Position numbers and translations under genes: made by a program
Notes under the pieces: model-generated
What the model was told of the DNA's origin: nothing
Databases searched by the model: none
The model's input: the letters and a program-made list of their open reading frames with translations, nothing else
NCBI GenBank assembly: GCA_029260795.1
Contig: JAJDCO010000115.1
Span: 16,361-80,360, forward strand
Length of the DNA stretch: 64,000 bases
Reading direction: 5' to 3'
Source: Planctomycetota bacterium
GTDB lineage: Bacteria > Planctomycetota > OFTM77
In this document: positions 53,874-63,360 of the stretch, piece by piece
Numbering within the stretch: the stretch's first letter is position 1
Layout of the letters: each line of letters starts with the position of its first letter

Positions 53874-55790
53874 ATGGGTCAGCACGAAGTCGACAACCAG
53901 ATGAGCGAGGGGCAGCTTCGCGAGTTCACGAAGCTGCTGCTCAAGGACGTGCGGGCGCTCGAGCGGATGCTCGAGGAGGACCGATTCGAACGCGGGGTTC
54001 GGCGCATCGGTGCCGAGCAGGAGATGTTCCTGGTCGATCGGGCTCTGCGTCCCGCACCGTTGGCCGGCGAGGTGCTCGAGAAGATCGGCGACCCGGCTTT
54101 CACGACCGAGCTCGCGCGCTTCAATCTCGAGGCCAATCTCGAGCCTCAGGTCTACGGGGGAAAGTGCCTGAGTCAGCTGGAAGATGAGCTCGTTCGCCGA
54201 GTCGATCAAGCGCGTGTCGCCGCCCAGTCCGTCGATGGGGACATCCTGCTGACCGGCATCCTGCCGACCTTGCAGCTGTCGGATCTCGGCCTCGACAACA
54301 TGACGCCCAATCCGCGCTACTTCGCTCTCAACCGGGCGATCTGCGACATGCGAGGAGGCGCGTTCGAGCTGTTGATCAAGGGCGTCGACGAGCTACACGC
54401 GACTCACGACAACGTCATGCTCGAGTCGTGCAACACCAGCTTTCAGATCCACTTTCAGGTCGTGCCCGAGGAGTTCGTCCGCCTCTACAATCTCGCACAG
54501 GCCGTGACCGCTCCGGTGCTCGCGGCTGCTGTGAACTCGCCCCTCCTTCTCGGTCGCCGTCTGTGGAACGAGACGCGAGTCGCACTCTTTCGCCACTCGG
54601 TCGAGACTCGCAGCCGCACACACCAAGCGCGGGGGAGCCGCTCCCGGGTGCGCTTCGGAGATCGTTGGATCGAAAAGTCGGTGCTCGAGATCTTCCGAGA
54701 GGACATCGCTCGGTTCCGGATTCTGCTGGCGACCGGAATCGAGGAGGACTCCCTGGCCGAGGTCGAGCAGGGCCGTGCACCGCTCCTGACGGCGCTCCGC
54801 CTCCACAACGGCACCATCTACCGCTGGAATCGCCCGTGCTACGGGGTTCAAGATGGCGTGGCGCATCTGAGAATCGAGAATCGCGTGCTTCCGGCCGGTC
54901 CGACCATCGTCGATGAGGTCGCCAATGCGGCTTTCTATTTCGGACTGATGTCGGGTTTGGCCGAGGAGCATGCCGATATCTCTGAGGTGATGGACTTCGA
55001 TGACGCCAAGTCGAACTTCTTCGCCGCCGCGCGACATGGGCTTCAGGCGCAGTTCACCTGGGAAGGCGGCAAAACGTGGACGGCCTGCGAGCTGATCCGC
55101 GATCGCCTGCTGCCGATCGCACGCGAAGGCTTGAAGGTGGCCGGAATCGATTCGGCAGACATCGATCGCTATCTCGGGATTCTCGGGGATCGAGTGGCCA
55201 ACCAGCAGACGGGCGCCCGTTGGGCCCTCCAGTCGCTGGCACAGATGGACGGAGTCGGTCACTCCGAGGAACGGATTCGAAACCTCACCTCCGCCATGCT
55301 TCGACGACAGAAATCGGGGCAACCGGTCCACACTTGGGATCTCGCCACACCCGGCGAGTGCCCGGAGTGGCGATTCGGATATCAGTCCGTCCGTCAGGTG
55401 ATGACGACCGATCTCTTCACCGTACGGCCGAAAGACTTGATCGATCTGGCGGCCAGCGTGATGGACTGGGAGCATGTGCGACACGTGCCCGTCGAGGACG
55501 ACCAGGGGCGATTGGTCGGGCTCGTGTCCCATCGGGCGCTCCTGCGGCTGGTGGCTCGGGGCCAAGGGGGAGCGCCACCGACGGAGGTCGCGGTCGAGGA
55601 CATCATGCGGCCGAATCCGGTCACTGTGACTCCTCAGACCTCGACCCTCGATGCGATCGCCCTGATGCGACGCCACCGTGTCGGCTGCCTGCCCGTCGTG
55701 TCGGACGATCAGCTGGTCGGGATCGTCACCGAGCGAGACTTCATCAACGTGGCCGCGCAGCTCTTGGAAGAGAAACTGAAGGAAGCCTGA
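53874..55790 (+). CDS. glutamate-cysteine-ligase-like (GCS2) enzyme fused to a CBS pair
   Basis: Protein of 638 aa. Residues about 30-480 match the GCS2/YbdK type of carboxylate-amine ligases: RRIGAEQEMFLVD (acidic metal site), FNLEANLEPQ, HDNVMLESCNTSFQIHFQV, LRIENRVLPAGPT and the later FTWEGG. Residues about 495-630 are two CBS domains (VMTTDLFTVRPKDLI and IMRPNPVTVTPQTST), which bind adenosyl ligands such as AMP/ATP and probably regulate the ligase. The predicted reaction is ATP-driven amide bond formation by an acidic substrate such as glutamate; the partner is unknown. The next gene, an AspA/AstE-like hydrolase, starts 5 nt after its stop. Confidence 0.82.
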   Translation: MGQHEVDNQMSEGQLREFTKLLLKDVRALERMLEEDRFERGVRRIGAEQEMFLVDRALRPAPLAGEVLEKIGDPAFTTELARFNLEANLEPQVYGGKCLSQLEDELVRRVDQARVAAQSVDGDILLTGILPTLQLSDLGLDNMTPNPRYFALNRAICDMRGGAFELLIKGVDELHATHDNVMLESCNTSFQIHFQVVPEEFVRLYNLAQAVTAPVLAAAVNSPLLLGRRLWNETRVALFRHSVETRSRTHQARGSRSRVRFGDRWIEKSVLEIFREDIARFRILLATGIEEDSLAEVEQGRAPLLTALRLHNGTIYRWNRPCYGVQDGVAHLRIENRVLPAGPTIVDEVANAAFYFGLMSGLAEEHADISEVMDFDDAKSNFFAAARHGLQAQFTWEGGKTWTACELIRDRLLPIAREGLKVAGIDSADIDRYLGILGDRVANQQTGARWALQSLAQMDGVGHSEERIRNLTSAMLRRQKSGQPVHTWDLATPGECPEWRFGYQSVRQVMTTDLFTVRPKDLIDLAASVMDWEHVRHVPVEDDQGRLVGLVSHRALLRLVARGQGGAPPTEVAVEDIMRPNPVTVTPQTSTLDAIALMRRHRVGCLPVVSDDQLVGIVTERDFINVAAQLLEEKLKEA

Positions 55791-55795
55791 CGTCT

Positions 55796-56977
55796 GTGAA
55801 TGGTGTGACCTCGGTGATGGAGGAGACACGCGCCTATGAGAGGCGAGTGGTCGGTGACCTCGGAACGGCGGGAGCGGGTGGCACGTTGCTCGTCTGCTGC
55901 GGTATCCACGGCAATGAGCCAGCCGGCGTCCTGGCGTCGCGTCGCGTGTTCGAGCGTCTCGGCAAGGACGGCGTGGAGATGGCCGGCCGCTTCATTGCCA
56001 TCGCAGGCAACCTGGCCGCGTTGAACGAGCGTCGACGCTTCGTCGACCGAGACCTCAACCGCATGTGGATGAGGGAAGACGTCGCGGCTGTGCGCCGATC
56101 CGGCCGCCCGAGCTGCTCCGAGGAGCGTGAGCTTCTCGAGATCCACGCCGTGCTCGACCCGCTGCTGGAGACCGAGGTCGAGCGCCTCGTCTTTCTCGAC
56201 CTCCATAGCGCCTCGGCCGAGGGCCCCCCGTTCTGCTGCCTCGGAGACACGCTTCCGAATCGGAAGATCGCCTTCGCGCTCGGGCTACCCGCCATCCTTG
56301 GATTGGAGGAGACCATCGACGGTGGGCTCCTCGAGTACCTCAACAATCGAGGTTGTCGAGCAGTCGGTATCGAAGGGGGTCAGCACGGCGATCCCCGAAC
56401 CGTCGATCGACTCGAAGCCGCGATCTGGATTACGCTGGCCACCATGGGATTTGTCGACGAGCGCGAGGTCGAAGCAGTTCCCGCTGCGCGTCAGCTCCTC
56501 GTCGAGGCCGTGCGCGGCGTTCCCCGGGTCGTCGAGATTCTCGTGCGGCACTCGATATCGGAGGAGGACGCCTTCCGAATGGAGCCCGGCTTCGGCAACT
56601 TTCACCAAGTCGAGGCGGACCAGGTCCTGGCCCGAGATCGCGGCGGTGAGGTGCGCGCCGAGCTCGGAGGTCGGCTGCTCCTTCCGCTCTATCAGGGACA
56701 GGGCAACGACGGCTACTTCCTGGGGCGAGATGTGCTTCCGTTCTGGCTCGGTGTGTCGCGATGGCTGCGGCGCTTGCGGCTGCAATGGACGCTTCGGCTG
56801 CTGCCGGGCGTGAGTCGAGACCCACACGATCCCTCCGCGCTTCTCGTCGATCCTCGGATTGCGCGCTTCCAAGTAACGAACCTCTTCCACCTCTTCGGCT
56901 ATCGCAGGTGTCGTCCGCGGGACGAGCATCTTGTCTTTACCCGTCGACTGGACAGACCGCCGCGTCCAGTGCGATAG
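55796..56977 (+). CDS. succinylglutamate desuccinylase / aspartoacylase-like zinc hydrolase
   Basis: Protein of 393 aa from GTG 55796, chosen for AAGGAAG ten bases upstream; ATG 55817 is the alternative. The zinc site is HxxE in CGIHGNEPAG (His38, Glu41) with a third ligand in FLDLHSAS. The catalytic Glu is probably in VGIEGGQHGD. These fit the AstE/AspA family (M14-like), which hydrolyse N-acyl amino acids. The C-terminal 90 residues extend past the family core. Lying 5 nt after a GCS2-CBS ligase suggests one makes and the other cleaves, or the two process, the same kind of amide. That link is inference. Confidence 0.85.
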   Translation: MNGVTSVMEETRAYERRVVGDLGTAGAGGTLLVCCGIHGNEPAGVLASRRVFERLGKDGVEMAGRFIAIAGNLAALNERRRFVDRDLNRMWMREDVAAVRRSGRPSCSEERELLEIHAVLDPLLETEVERLVFLDLHSASAEGPPFCCLGDTLPNRKIAFALGLPAILGLEETIDGGLLEYLNNRGCRAVGIEGGQHGDPRTVDRLEAAIWITLATMGFVDEREVEAVPAARQLLVEAVRGVPRVVEILVRHSISEEDAFRMEPGFGNFHQVEADQVLARDRGGEVRAELGGRLLLPLYQGQGNDGYFLGRDVLPFWLGVSRWLRRLRLQWTLRLLPGVSRDPHDPSALLVDPRIARFQVTNLFHLFGYRRCRPRDEHLVFTRRLDRPPRPVR

Positions 56978-57108
56978 ATCACGGTCAAGAGATCCGCCGG
57001 TGAAGAGCCTCTCTCTTGATCTTGCTCGTCGTGCCCTCGAGAGTGAGTACCGAGCCGCCGAGGCATCGCTCCACGAACGCCGCGACGATGCCTCGAGAGG
57101 AGGCTGAC

Positions 57109-58410
57109 ATGCTGTTGTCTTGGGCAGGGACTCTGGTCGGGTTCTTCACGATCCTGAGCCCGTCGACTTCCGCTTCCGACGGGGCGGTCTACCACGCACA
57201 GTCCGATCACCCGGCCAACGTCGTTCATCGCGCCTTGTTCGAGCGTCAGGATGGAGACCAACGCGTCGGCATCGATGCGCTCGATCCCTATCTCTGGCCG
57301 GGCACGAAGACGCACTTGCTGACGGGTGAGAGCCACCAGCAGGCCATTGAGTCCCTCGATGCGCTGTTGGCTTTGGAGGATCTCGACCTTTCCGTGCGGG
57401 CGCGCGTGCTGCTTCAGCGGGACCTGTGGGCCGTGCTCGCCTGGCTCCTCGGGCGCGAGCTCGATGTCTCCGGTGAGGCGCTGGCCGGGCGCCTCGCCCG
57501 AGCCATGCGCCGGGTCGCCGTCGAGAAGGAGTCGCTCGAGCTCCTCGAAGGAAACTACGCATCCGCCGTCACCTCGCGACGCTGGCAGAAGGCGCCGACG
57601 AAGGACGCACGACCGTTCTTGCCACCCGATCTGCTCGCGAAGGAAGCCGGAGATTGGGTCACGCTCGGGAAGCCGGGGCCCGGCTCGATCGCCGCTCCCG
57701 TCCACGTGGCCGGCTTCGGCGGCCGCTCGGCGTTCTTCGTGAAGATCCGCGTTCCCGGTGGACGCGATGCCACGCTTCGATATCTCGAGAAGCTCGGGGC
57801 GCGCACGCTGACGGTCGCCCGAGACGGCACCTACTTCTTTCGGGGCGACCTGCCGCATTTCCCGGTCGGGACCACGGTCGCACTCGTGCGCCGAGCGCTC
57901 GCCATCACCGTCGACGGCCAACGTCATGTTACGCCGTTCGTGACCCAGATTCAGTTTCGGCACTACCTCTCGCTCGAAGCTCCTCCGACGGATGGCATGC
58001 GAACGGATCTCACGCCCTTTCAGCAAGTCTTCGAATTCGAGCTCTCACGCGCTGCCTGGCGGCGAGGTGAGTCCGGCGGCTTGCACGCGCTCGATCGAGA
58101 AAGTCGAGGCTTTCCGTCCATCTTCGGCCACGGTGTGGACCCGTTCGAGTCGGAGGGGCATGGCGAAGAGGGGGTGGTGCTGGAGACCTGCGGCTCCTGT
58201 CATGCCCAACCGGGAGTCTACTCGGTGGCGACCGTGATGGGCGGCATGTCGGGGCCGGGCGCGATCATGGCCTTCTCGATCGGCGAAGAGCGTCTCGCGC
58301 CCGAGCCGACGGTCGATGCGGTCGAGATCGACCGCCTCTTGAAGCATGCCTCCGAGCTCGACTCCTGGAAGCGGGTCGCCCGTTGGTTGGAGAAGGTCGG
58401 CCAGCAGTAG
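57109..58410 (+). CDS. exported protein with a single c-type heme motif
   Basis: Protein of 433 aa, start decided by GAGGAGG seven bases upstream. A signal peptide (MLLSWAGTLVGFFTILSPS) directs export. Near residue 360 the motif CGSCH (in ETCGSCHAQPG) is a covalent heme c site. The rest is not like known cytochromes: an N-terminal helical part (QAIESLDALLALEDL) and a middle beta region. It may be a redox sensor or an electron carrier for an unknown partner. No adjacent oxidase or maturation gene is seen. The next gene is convergent, 15 nt away. Confidence 0.72.
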   Translation: MLLSWAGTLVGFFTILSPSTSASDGAVYHAQSDHPANVVHRALFERQDGDQRVGIDALDPYLWPGTKTHLLTGESHQQAIESLDALLALEDLDLSVRARVLLQRDLWAVLAWLLGRELDVSGEALAGRLARAMRRVAVEKESLELLEGNYASAVTSRRWQKAPTKDARPFLPPDLLAKEAGDWVTLGKPGPGSIAAPVHVAGFGGRSAFFVKIRVPGGRDATLRYLEKLGARTLTVARDGTYFFRGDLPHFPVGTTVALVRRALAITVDGQRHVTPFVTQIQFRHYLSLEAPPTDGMRTDLTPFQQVFEFELSRAAWRRGESGGLHALDRESRGFPSIFGHGVDPFESEGHGEEGVVLETCGSCHAQPGVYSVATVMGGMSGPGAIMAFSIGEERLAPEPTVDAVEIDRLLKHASELDSWKRVARWLEKVGQQ

Positions 58411-58425
58411 CAGAGGCCGAGGCCG

Positions 58426-58947
58426 TTAAGGAATCCGAAGTCGACCCGCGTCGCGCCAGTCCTGAATCGCTCGAACCAGCTCGCCCAGGTCGCTTGCGCC
58501 GTACCGAGGATGGTCTCGCCACGCTGGGGGCGGGTCTTCCTCGGTGACGAGCCCGAGGCAGCACTCGTCGGTTGCAGAGAGTCGCGGCTCCGGGCTGACC
58601 GTGCTTCTCCAGACCTCGAGCGAAGCAACCGATAGCCGACCGAAGCCCTCGATGAGCACGAGGTCGACTCCCGCCGCGGCCCGACGAATCAGCTCGAGTG
58701 TGTCTTCGGCTTTCGGTGCCGGCTCGGTGGTGAAGACCCATTGCTTCGTACCGAGCAAGACCCGGCGCGCCCCGGCCTCGCGAAAGCGCCAGGAGTCTTT
58801 GCCGGGTCGATCCATGTCCACGTCGTGGTGGGTGTGCTTGACCGCCGCGACGGCGAGACCCTGCTGCTTCAGCTCGGGAATGAGCCGCTCGATGAGCGTC
58901 GTCTTTCCAGAGCCGGAGGCGCCAATGAATGCGATCGCGTCGCTCAT
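58426..58947 (-). CDS. mobB: molybdopterin-guanine dinucleotide biosynthesis adaptor
   Basis: Protein of 173 aa. Walker A is GASGSGKTTLIERLIP near the N-terminus, then VAAVKHTHHDVDMDRPGKDSWRFREAGA and DLVLIEGFGR, which together are diagnostic of MobB. MobB is a GTPase that aids MobA in attaching GMP to molybdopterin, for Mo-bisMGD enzymes. The start at 58947 overlaps the upstream TMTC gene stop by 4 nt (ATGA), so it is translationally coupled to an unrelated-looking membrane protein. No mobA or molybdoenzyme is in the window. Confidence 0.92.
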   Translation of the reverse strand: MSDAIAFIGASGSGKTTLIERLIPELKQQGLAVAAVKHTHHDVDMDRPGKDSWRFREAGARRVLLGTKQWVFTTEPAPKAEDTLELIRRAAAGVDLVLIEGFGRLSVASLEVWRSTVSPEPRLSATDECCLGLVTEEDPPPAWRDHPRYGASDLGELVRAIQDWRDAGRLRIP

Positions 58948-61889
58948 CGGCTTTCGAGCTCCTCGCTCCAGCTCAGGACCTTGGGGCTCTCCGGCAGCCA
59001 TCGGAACGCTTGCTGCGCTTCCTCGCGCGCACTCGCGAAGTCCTCAGCCGCTGCGGACGCTCGAGAGAGCAGCAGCCAAGACGCACCATACTCGGGGCCG
59101 CCGACGACCAGTTGCTCCTGCGCTCGTCGAGCCGCCGTTCGAGCGCTGGCGAAGTCACGTTGGAGCAAGGCGAGCTCGGCTTCGGCCAAAATGACACGAG
59201 CATCTTCGGTGCCGAGGGAGGCGTCTAGGACGGCCTGCAAGGCCGCGGTCCTATCGCCCGCTTTCGCGGAGAGGACTCGAGCCCACGCGATGTCGAGCTC
59301 GGAGGCGCCGGCCTCTCGAGCGCGCCGCCAGCTCGTCTCGCGCTCGGCATCGGTCGAGGCACTGGAACCGCGAGCCAGCCAAGCCGGTGCGTGATCAGGG
59401 CGGAGCGTCGTGGCATGGAGGAGCTCGTCTTGCGCGCCCGGAAGGTCGCCCAAGTGGAGCAAGAGCTCCCCGGCGCTCGCCCGGGCTCGAAACTCCGACC
59501 TGCCTCCGGAAGCGGCCGCTGCCCGATAGCTCTCCACGGCCGCTCGCCACTGCCCGAGCCTCTCGAGTACGACGCCCAGGTTGAAGCGTGCCCGCCGGTC
59601 GCCAGGAGCTTCGTCACCGAGGTACGCCTCGAGATGGCGTCGAGCCGCCTCGAGATCGACGCGGGATTCGTCCGGGTCGGCCGCCGGGATGGAACCGAGC
59701 TGGAGGTGCCAGTTGGCCAGATGGAAGCGGATCGCGTTCCGGGGAGAGTTCAGGAGGATCTTCTCTGCGGCAGCGATCGCGTCGCGCGGATGCCCGCTCC
59801 CCCAGAGTATGCGAGCTTCGAGTGCGGGGAGCCCTTGAACGCCGGGATCCAGGCTGCGCGCAAAGGCCATCTCTGCGGCCGCCCGGCTTGGATCCCCGCT
59901 TCCCAGCGAGAGCTCGGCGAGAGCCAAGTGGGTCTCGGCGGCGTGGGGATGGTTCTGAACGGCTTGCCGCAGGAGCCTTCGGGCGTCGTCGCGACGGCCT
60001 TCGCCTTCGTAGGCACGGGCGAGCAGTCGAATCGCCGCGAGACGGAGCGCGGAGCGAGCCGGTGATAGGGGCCCATCGATGGCGAGAGCACTCTCGAGTC
60101 GAGCGATGGCGAGAGGACGGTCTCCGCTCTCGAGGGCGAGCAACCCTTCGCCAGCGGCTCTGACGAACGCGAGCTGGGGGCGCTCCGTGGTGGCAAGCCT
60201 CAGGTCCTCGGCGGCGGCCTCGGACTGCCCGAGCGCGAGGCTTACTTCGAGAGAGGCCCAGACGACCTCGGACAGCAGCTCGGCTTCCGGGGGGGCGAGC
60301 CGGATGGCCTGCCGATAGCGCTCACGAGCCTGCTCGAGATCTCGTCGCTGGCGGGCCAGGTTACCGAGTGCCCAGTGAGCATCGGGAATCGACGGATCGA
60401 TCTCGAGAACCCGTTCGAAGGCTCGATGGGCGGCCTCGAGCTCGCTCGTGGCACGCTCCGTGTCTCCTTCTGCCTGGGCTTCGCGGGCGCTCTCGGAGGC
60501 ATACCTGCCGAAGTTGAACTGCGCGCGCGCGGCGTTCGGATAATCGCGAGTCGTCGATCCGAAGAGGGTCTGTGGGGAGGAATAATCGCGATTGCGCTCG
60601 ACGGTTCGGATCGCACCCGAGACGACCAGGATGATCGACAAGGAGGTCGCGACGACTCCCGAGACGAAGCCCGTGCGCCAAGCCGCGCGGGCGAGCGTTC
60701 CGAAGGCGAGGCAGATGCCCAGCGAAGGTAGGTAGAGGATCCGCTCGCCGAGGTTCGTCCCGATGATGACGAACAGGTTGCTCACCGGAAGCATGGTCAA
60801 GAAGAAGAATGCGACGCTCACGCCGAAGCCAGTCCAACCGCGGACGAAGAGGGCGGCCACGCCCGCGAGAAAGGTGACGAGGCAGACGGTGAGCCAGAGC
60901 CACCCCTCGCCCGAGGGAAGTAGATCGGTGGAGACGGGAAGAGCGTCGAAGGAGTAGTCGACAGAGAGAAAGCGCGGGTACACGAGCAGCCCGATCTCTC
61001 GACCCAAGATGGCGAGCACGTCATCGAGTCGCTCGAAGAAGCCGAGCGAGGCGAGTGGATTGTCGAGTCGAGGAATGGCGCTCGGATCCGGAGCCAACGC
61101 GCCGATGGCCTGCCAACGCAGACCGAGCACGGCGATGATCACGCCGACATACAGGGCATAGAGCCCGGCTCTCCGGCCGACTCGACGCGCCGCTTCGCTC
61201 CAGCTCGCCCCGCGTCGAATCCAGCGTTGGCAGTCACCGAGGATCAGGACCGCCGGCAGTGTGATCGCCATCTCCTTCGAGAGGAGACCAGCGGCGAAAG
61301 CGAAGAGCGAGAGGACCAGCAGAGCGGATTGCACGGGGAGGGACTGCCGCTCCTTCGCCAGATGCGCCCACCACGCCGCCAAGAAGCCGACCGCCGCCAA
61401 CAAGTCGGCTCGCCCCGAGATGTAGGTGACGGCCTCGGTGTGGATCGGATGGGCCGCAAACAGAATCGCGGCGACACCCGCTCCGACCGGGCTCGCGAAC
61501 AGTCGTCTCGCCACGAGGTAGACCAGCATGCAGGCGAAGACGTGCAGCGCGAGATTGACGAGGCGAAACGCGCGAGCATCGATCCCGGCGAGCCGCGCAG
61601 TGACGGCGAACGACAGGATCGTCAACGGCCGGTAGAGCTTCTGTTGCTCCAGGCCAGGAGAGCCGGATCCCGCCCAGTATCCGGTCGAGAAGATCTCGTC
61701 CAGATCGCAGCGTTCGACGATCGGGTTGTCGACGATCGCCGGAAGATCGTCGAACACGAACGGGTGAGACACACTGGCAGCGTACAGACCGATCGACAAA
61801 CCGATGATCGTCAGCAGTACCCACGGAGAGATCGGGGGCAGCGGGCGCGGAGTCGAATCGGTGGACGGGGGGGACGTGGTCGTCACCAC
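58944..61889 (-). CDS. TMTC-like membrane glycosyltransferase with TPR repeats
   Basis: Protein of 981 aa, GTG start with GGAGG ten bases upstream. The N-terminal half (about 25-450) has nine to eleven membrane helices with TMTC/PMT-type loops. These are FVFDDLPAIVDNPIV (acidic loop-1 residues), LYRPLTILSF, FAAHPIHTEAVTYISGRADLL and the DUF1736-like FFFLTMLPVSNLF...LGERILYLPS region. The C-terminal half (about 460-970) is a long array of TPR units. Eukaryotic TMTCs O-mannosylate cadherins. Here transfer of a lipid-linked sugar to an exported protein is the likely reaction. Surface proteins in this window are possible substrates, but that is inference. mobB follows with a 4-nt overlap. Confidence 0.87.
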   Translation of the reverse strand: MVTTTSPPSTDSTPRPLPPISPWVLLTIIGLSIGLYAASVSHPFVFDDLPAIVDNPIVERCDLDEIFSTGYWAGSGSPGLEQQKLYRPLTILSFAVTARLAGIDARAFRLVNLALHVFACMLVYLVARRLFASPVGAGVAAILFAAHPIHTEAVTYISGRADLLAAVGFLAAWWAHLAKERQSLPVQSALLVLSLFAFAAGLLSKEMAITLPAVLILGDCQRWIRRGASWSEAARRVGRRAGLYALYVGVIIAVLGLRWQAIGALAPDPSAIPRLDNPLASLGFFERLDDVLAILGREIGLLVYPRFLSVDYSFDALPVSTDLLPSGEGWLWLTVCLVTFLAGVAALFVRGWTGFGVSVAFFFLTMLPVSNLFVIIGTNLGERILYLPSLGICLAFGTLARAAWRTGFVSGVVATSLSIILVVSGAIRTVERNRDYSSPQTLFGSTTRDYPNAARAQFNFGRYASESAREAQAEGDTERATSELEAAHRAFERVLEIDPSIPDAHWALGNLARQRRDLEQARERYRQAIRLAPPEAELLSEVVWASLEVSLALGQSEAAAEDLRLATTERPQLAFVRAAGEGLLALESGDRPLAIARLESALAIDGPLSPARSALRLAAIRLLARAYEGEGRRDDARRLLRQAVQNHPHAAETHLALAELSLGSGDPSRAAAEMAFARSLDPGVQGLPALEARILWGSGHPRDAIAAAEKILLNSPRNAIRFHLANWHLQLGSIPAADPDESRVDLEAARRHLEAYLGDEAPGDRRARFNLGVVLERLGQWRAAVESYRAAAASGGRSEFRARASAGELLLHLGDLPGAQDELLHATTLRPDHAPAWLARGSSASTDAERETSWRRAREAGASELDIAWARVLSAKAGDRTAALQAVLDASLGTEDARVILAEAELALLQRDFASARTAARRAQEQLVVGGPEYGASWLLLSRASAAAEDFASAREEAQQAFRWLPESPKVLSWSEELESR

Positions 61890-62224
61890 GTGGCACTGGC
61901 CTCCAAGCGAAATCAGTCGACGCCGGGCAGAGATCCTGTCGGCACGCCGCGATCATAACCGAGTGAGCCGCCGATCGCCTCAGCAGGTCTTGCGGCCAGC
62001 CCACCCAGAGAAGCGCGGGCGTCTTGGCGGCCGAGGGCGTTCGGAGCGCAGGAGATCTGGAGCCGGGAGCTCGTGGAGCCGTCGAACCGGAGGTTGTAGA
62101 CTCGAAGAATCCACCGGCGGGCCGTCGCGAAAGGCTGTGCCCACTCGAAGGATCGTCCACTGATCGCTGCCTATCGTTGTTCTCGAGCAGACGTATCGAG
62201 AGGTGCTTGACGAGGAGAGCTTGC
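61890..62224. other. 335-nt divergent gap, no gene recognised
   Basis: Separates the leftward TMTC-like gene from the rightward membrane protein. Frames here are shadow-like, and no clear promoter or RNA was seen. Confidence 0.4.
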
Positions 62225-62731
62225 ATGATGCAATCCCCGCCTCGGCTGGGTGCCGCAATGGCTTCGGCTGGCTTGATGGCGCTCGGTACGGCGACGGCAC
62301 TTGCTGCGATTCTGGTTGCGGGCCTTGCCGTAGTTGACGGCTCTTGGGCTGACGAAGTATGGACGTCGAGTGACTTCAGCCTGCTCTTGGTCGTTGGTGG
62401 ATCTACCCTGATCAGTATCTCCTGCCTGGTCGCACCCGTCTGGATCAATGCCGTCATGCAAGGCAAGGAAGCCGACGGCTTCGGGCCCGGCCCACTGATG
62501 CTCACCGCGGGCCTGGGCTGCTATGCCGGATTCTCTGTTACCCTTCTCCTGTCGTCTCTCATCGCCGTGCCGCTCTCACGGAGCGTGAACGGCGGGATCC
62601 TCGTTCTGGGAACAGTGCTTGGCTGCGGGCTCTCCTTTGTCGCAGTGCACTGGCAGTGTGCCGCGCACGCGAGGAGCGTGGGTCGTCGGCCGCGGGTCGG
62701 TGGGGCCCGACGAGGCAGTACTCGCCGGTGA
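62225..62731 (+). CDS. integral membrane protein of unknown function
   Basis: Protein of 168 aa. The start at ATG 62225 follows AGGAGAG; ATG 62228 is equally possible. Four hydrophobic helices are visible: GLMALGTATALAAILVAGLA, SLLLVVGGSTLISISCLVAP, LMLTAGLGCYAGFSVTLLLS and GGILVLGTVLGCGLSFVAVH. A basic C-terminal tail (RSVGRRPRVGGARRGSTRR) follows. No family was recognised. Its stop overlaps the next start (GTGA), so the two genes are probably a pair. Confidence 0.65.
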   Translation: MMQSPPRLGAAMASAGLMALGTATALAAILVAGLAVVDGSWADEVWTSSDFSLLLVVGGSTLISISCLVAPVWINAVMQGKEADGFGPGPLMLTAGLGCYAGFSVTLLLSSLIAVPLSRSVNGGILVLGTVLGCGLSFVAVHWQCAAHARSVGRRPRVGGARRGSTRR

Positions 62732-63360
62732 GCACCGATGGGGCAGCGCCCGTCGCGACGGGTTGCGAGATCTTTCTTGGAAGAGAGGCCAGGCAGTTGA
62801 CAGCGGGCAATGAGAGACTGACATTCGAGCCTGAGCAGGCGCTCCTGATGGCGGTGAAGCTACTCCTGGTCCTTGCGCTTGCCGGTGCCTACCTGGGTTT
62901 GCCGAGTCTGAAGCCGCGTGCCGATGTGCTGCGACACGACGTGCACGAGGTGCTGCTTGGAAGCAGCGAGTTCCCAGGCGGGGGATTGCTCGAATTGAAA
63001 GCGTTCCCCCTCGCGGTTGGTGGAAAGATTCGCGCGGTGGCGACTTGGCCAACTCACACCAACCTTCGCCTGACGTATCGGGATATGTCGGATGAGGATC
63101 AGAAGCGCGAGCGTTTGAGGGAGGTGCCCTTCCTGGTGATCGAGCTTTTCAGTGCTGATGAGCGAAGCCTCGGGCATGCCCTTCTTCCGCATGCCGCTTG
63201 GACGGGCATCTACTTGGCGGAGGCGTATGCCACTCTGTCCTTGTCCTGGCTGAAGATTCAGGATGTGCAATCGTGGAGAGTTCACGTCTTCCACGACGGT
63301 GAACTCTACTGGCTCGGGGAATGCCAGTCGGTCGCGGAGCCGGCCCCACGACTCCGATGA
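62728..63360 (+). CDS. membrane-anchored or exported hypothetical protein
   Basis: Protein of 210 aa from GTG 62728, which overlaps the previous stop by 4 nt. One hydrophobic helix (MAVKLLLVLALAGAYLGLPS, about residues 41-60) precedes a domain of about 150 residues with mixed alpha/beta character. ATG 62848 would give a shorter form beginning at that helix, as a signal anchor, and TTG 62797 is another candidate. No known motif is seen. Coupling to the four-helix protein suggests a two-component membrane unit. Confidence 0.6.
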   Translation: MSTDGAAPVATGCEIFLGREARQLTAGNERLTFEPEQALLMAVKLLLVLALAGAYLGLPSLKPRADVLRHDVHEVLLGSSEFPGGGLLELKAFPLAVGGKIRAVATWPTHTNLRLTYRDMSDEDQKRERLREVPFLVIELFSADERSLGHALLPHAAWTGIYLAEAYATLSLSWLKIQDVQSWRVHVFHDGELYWLGECQSVAEPAPRLR

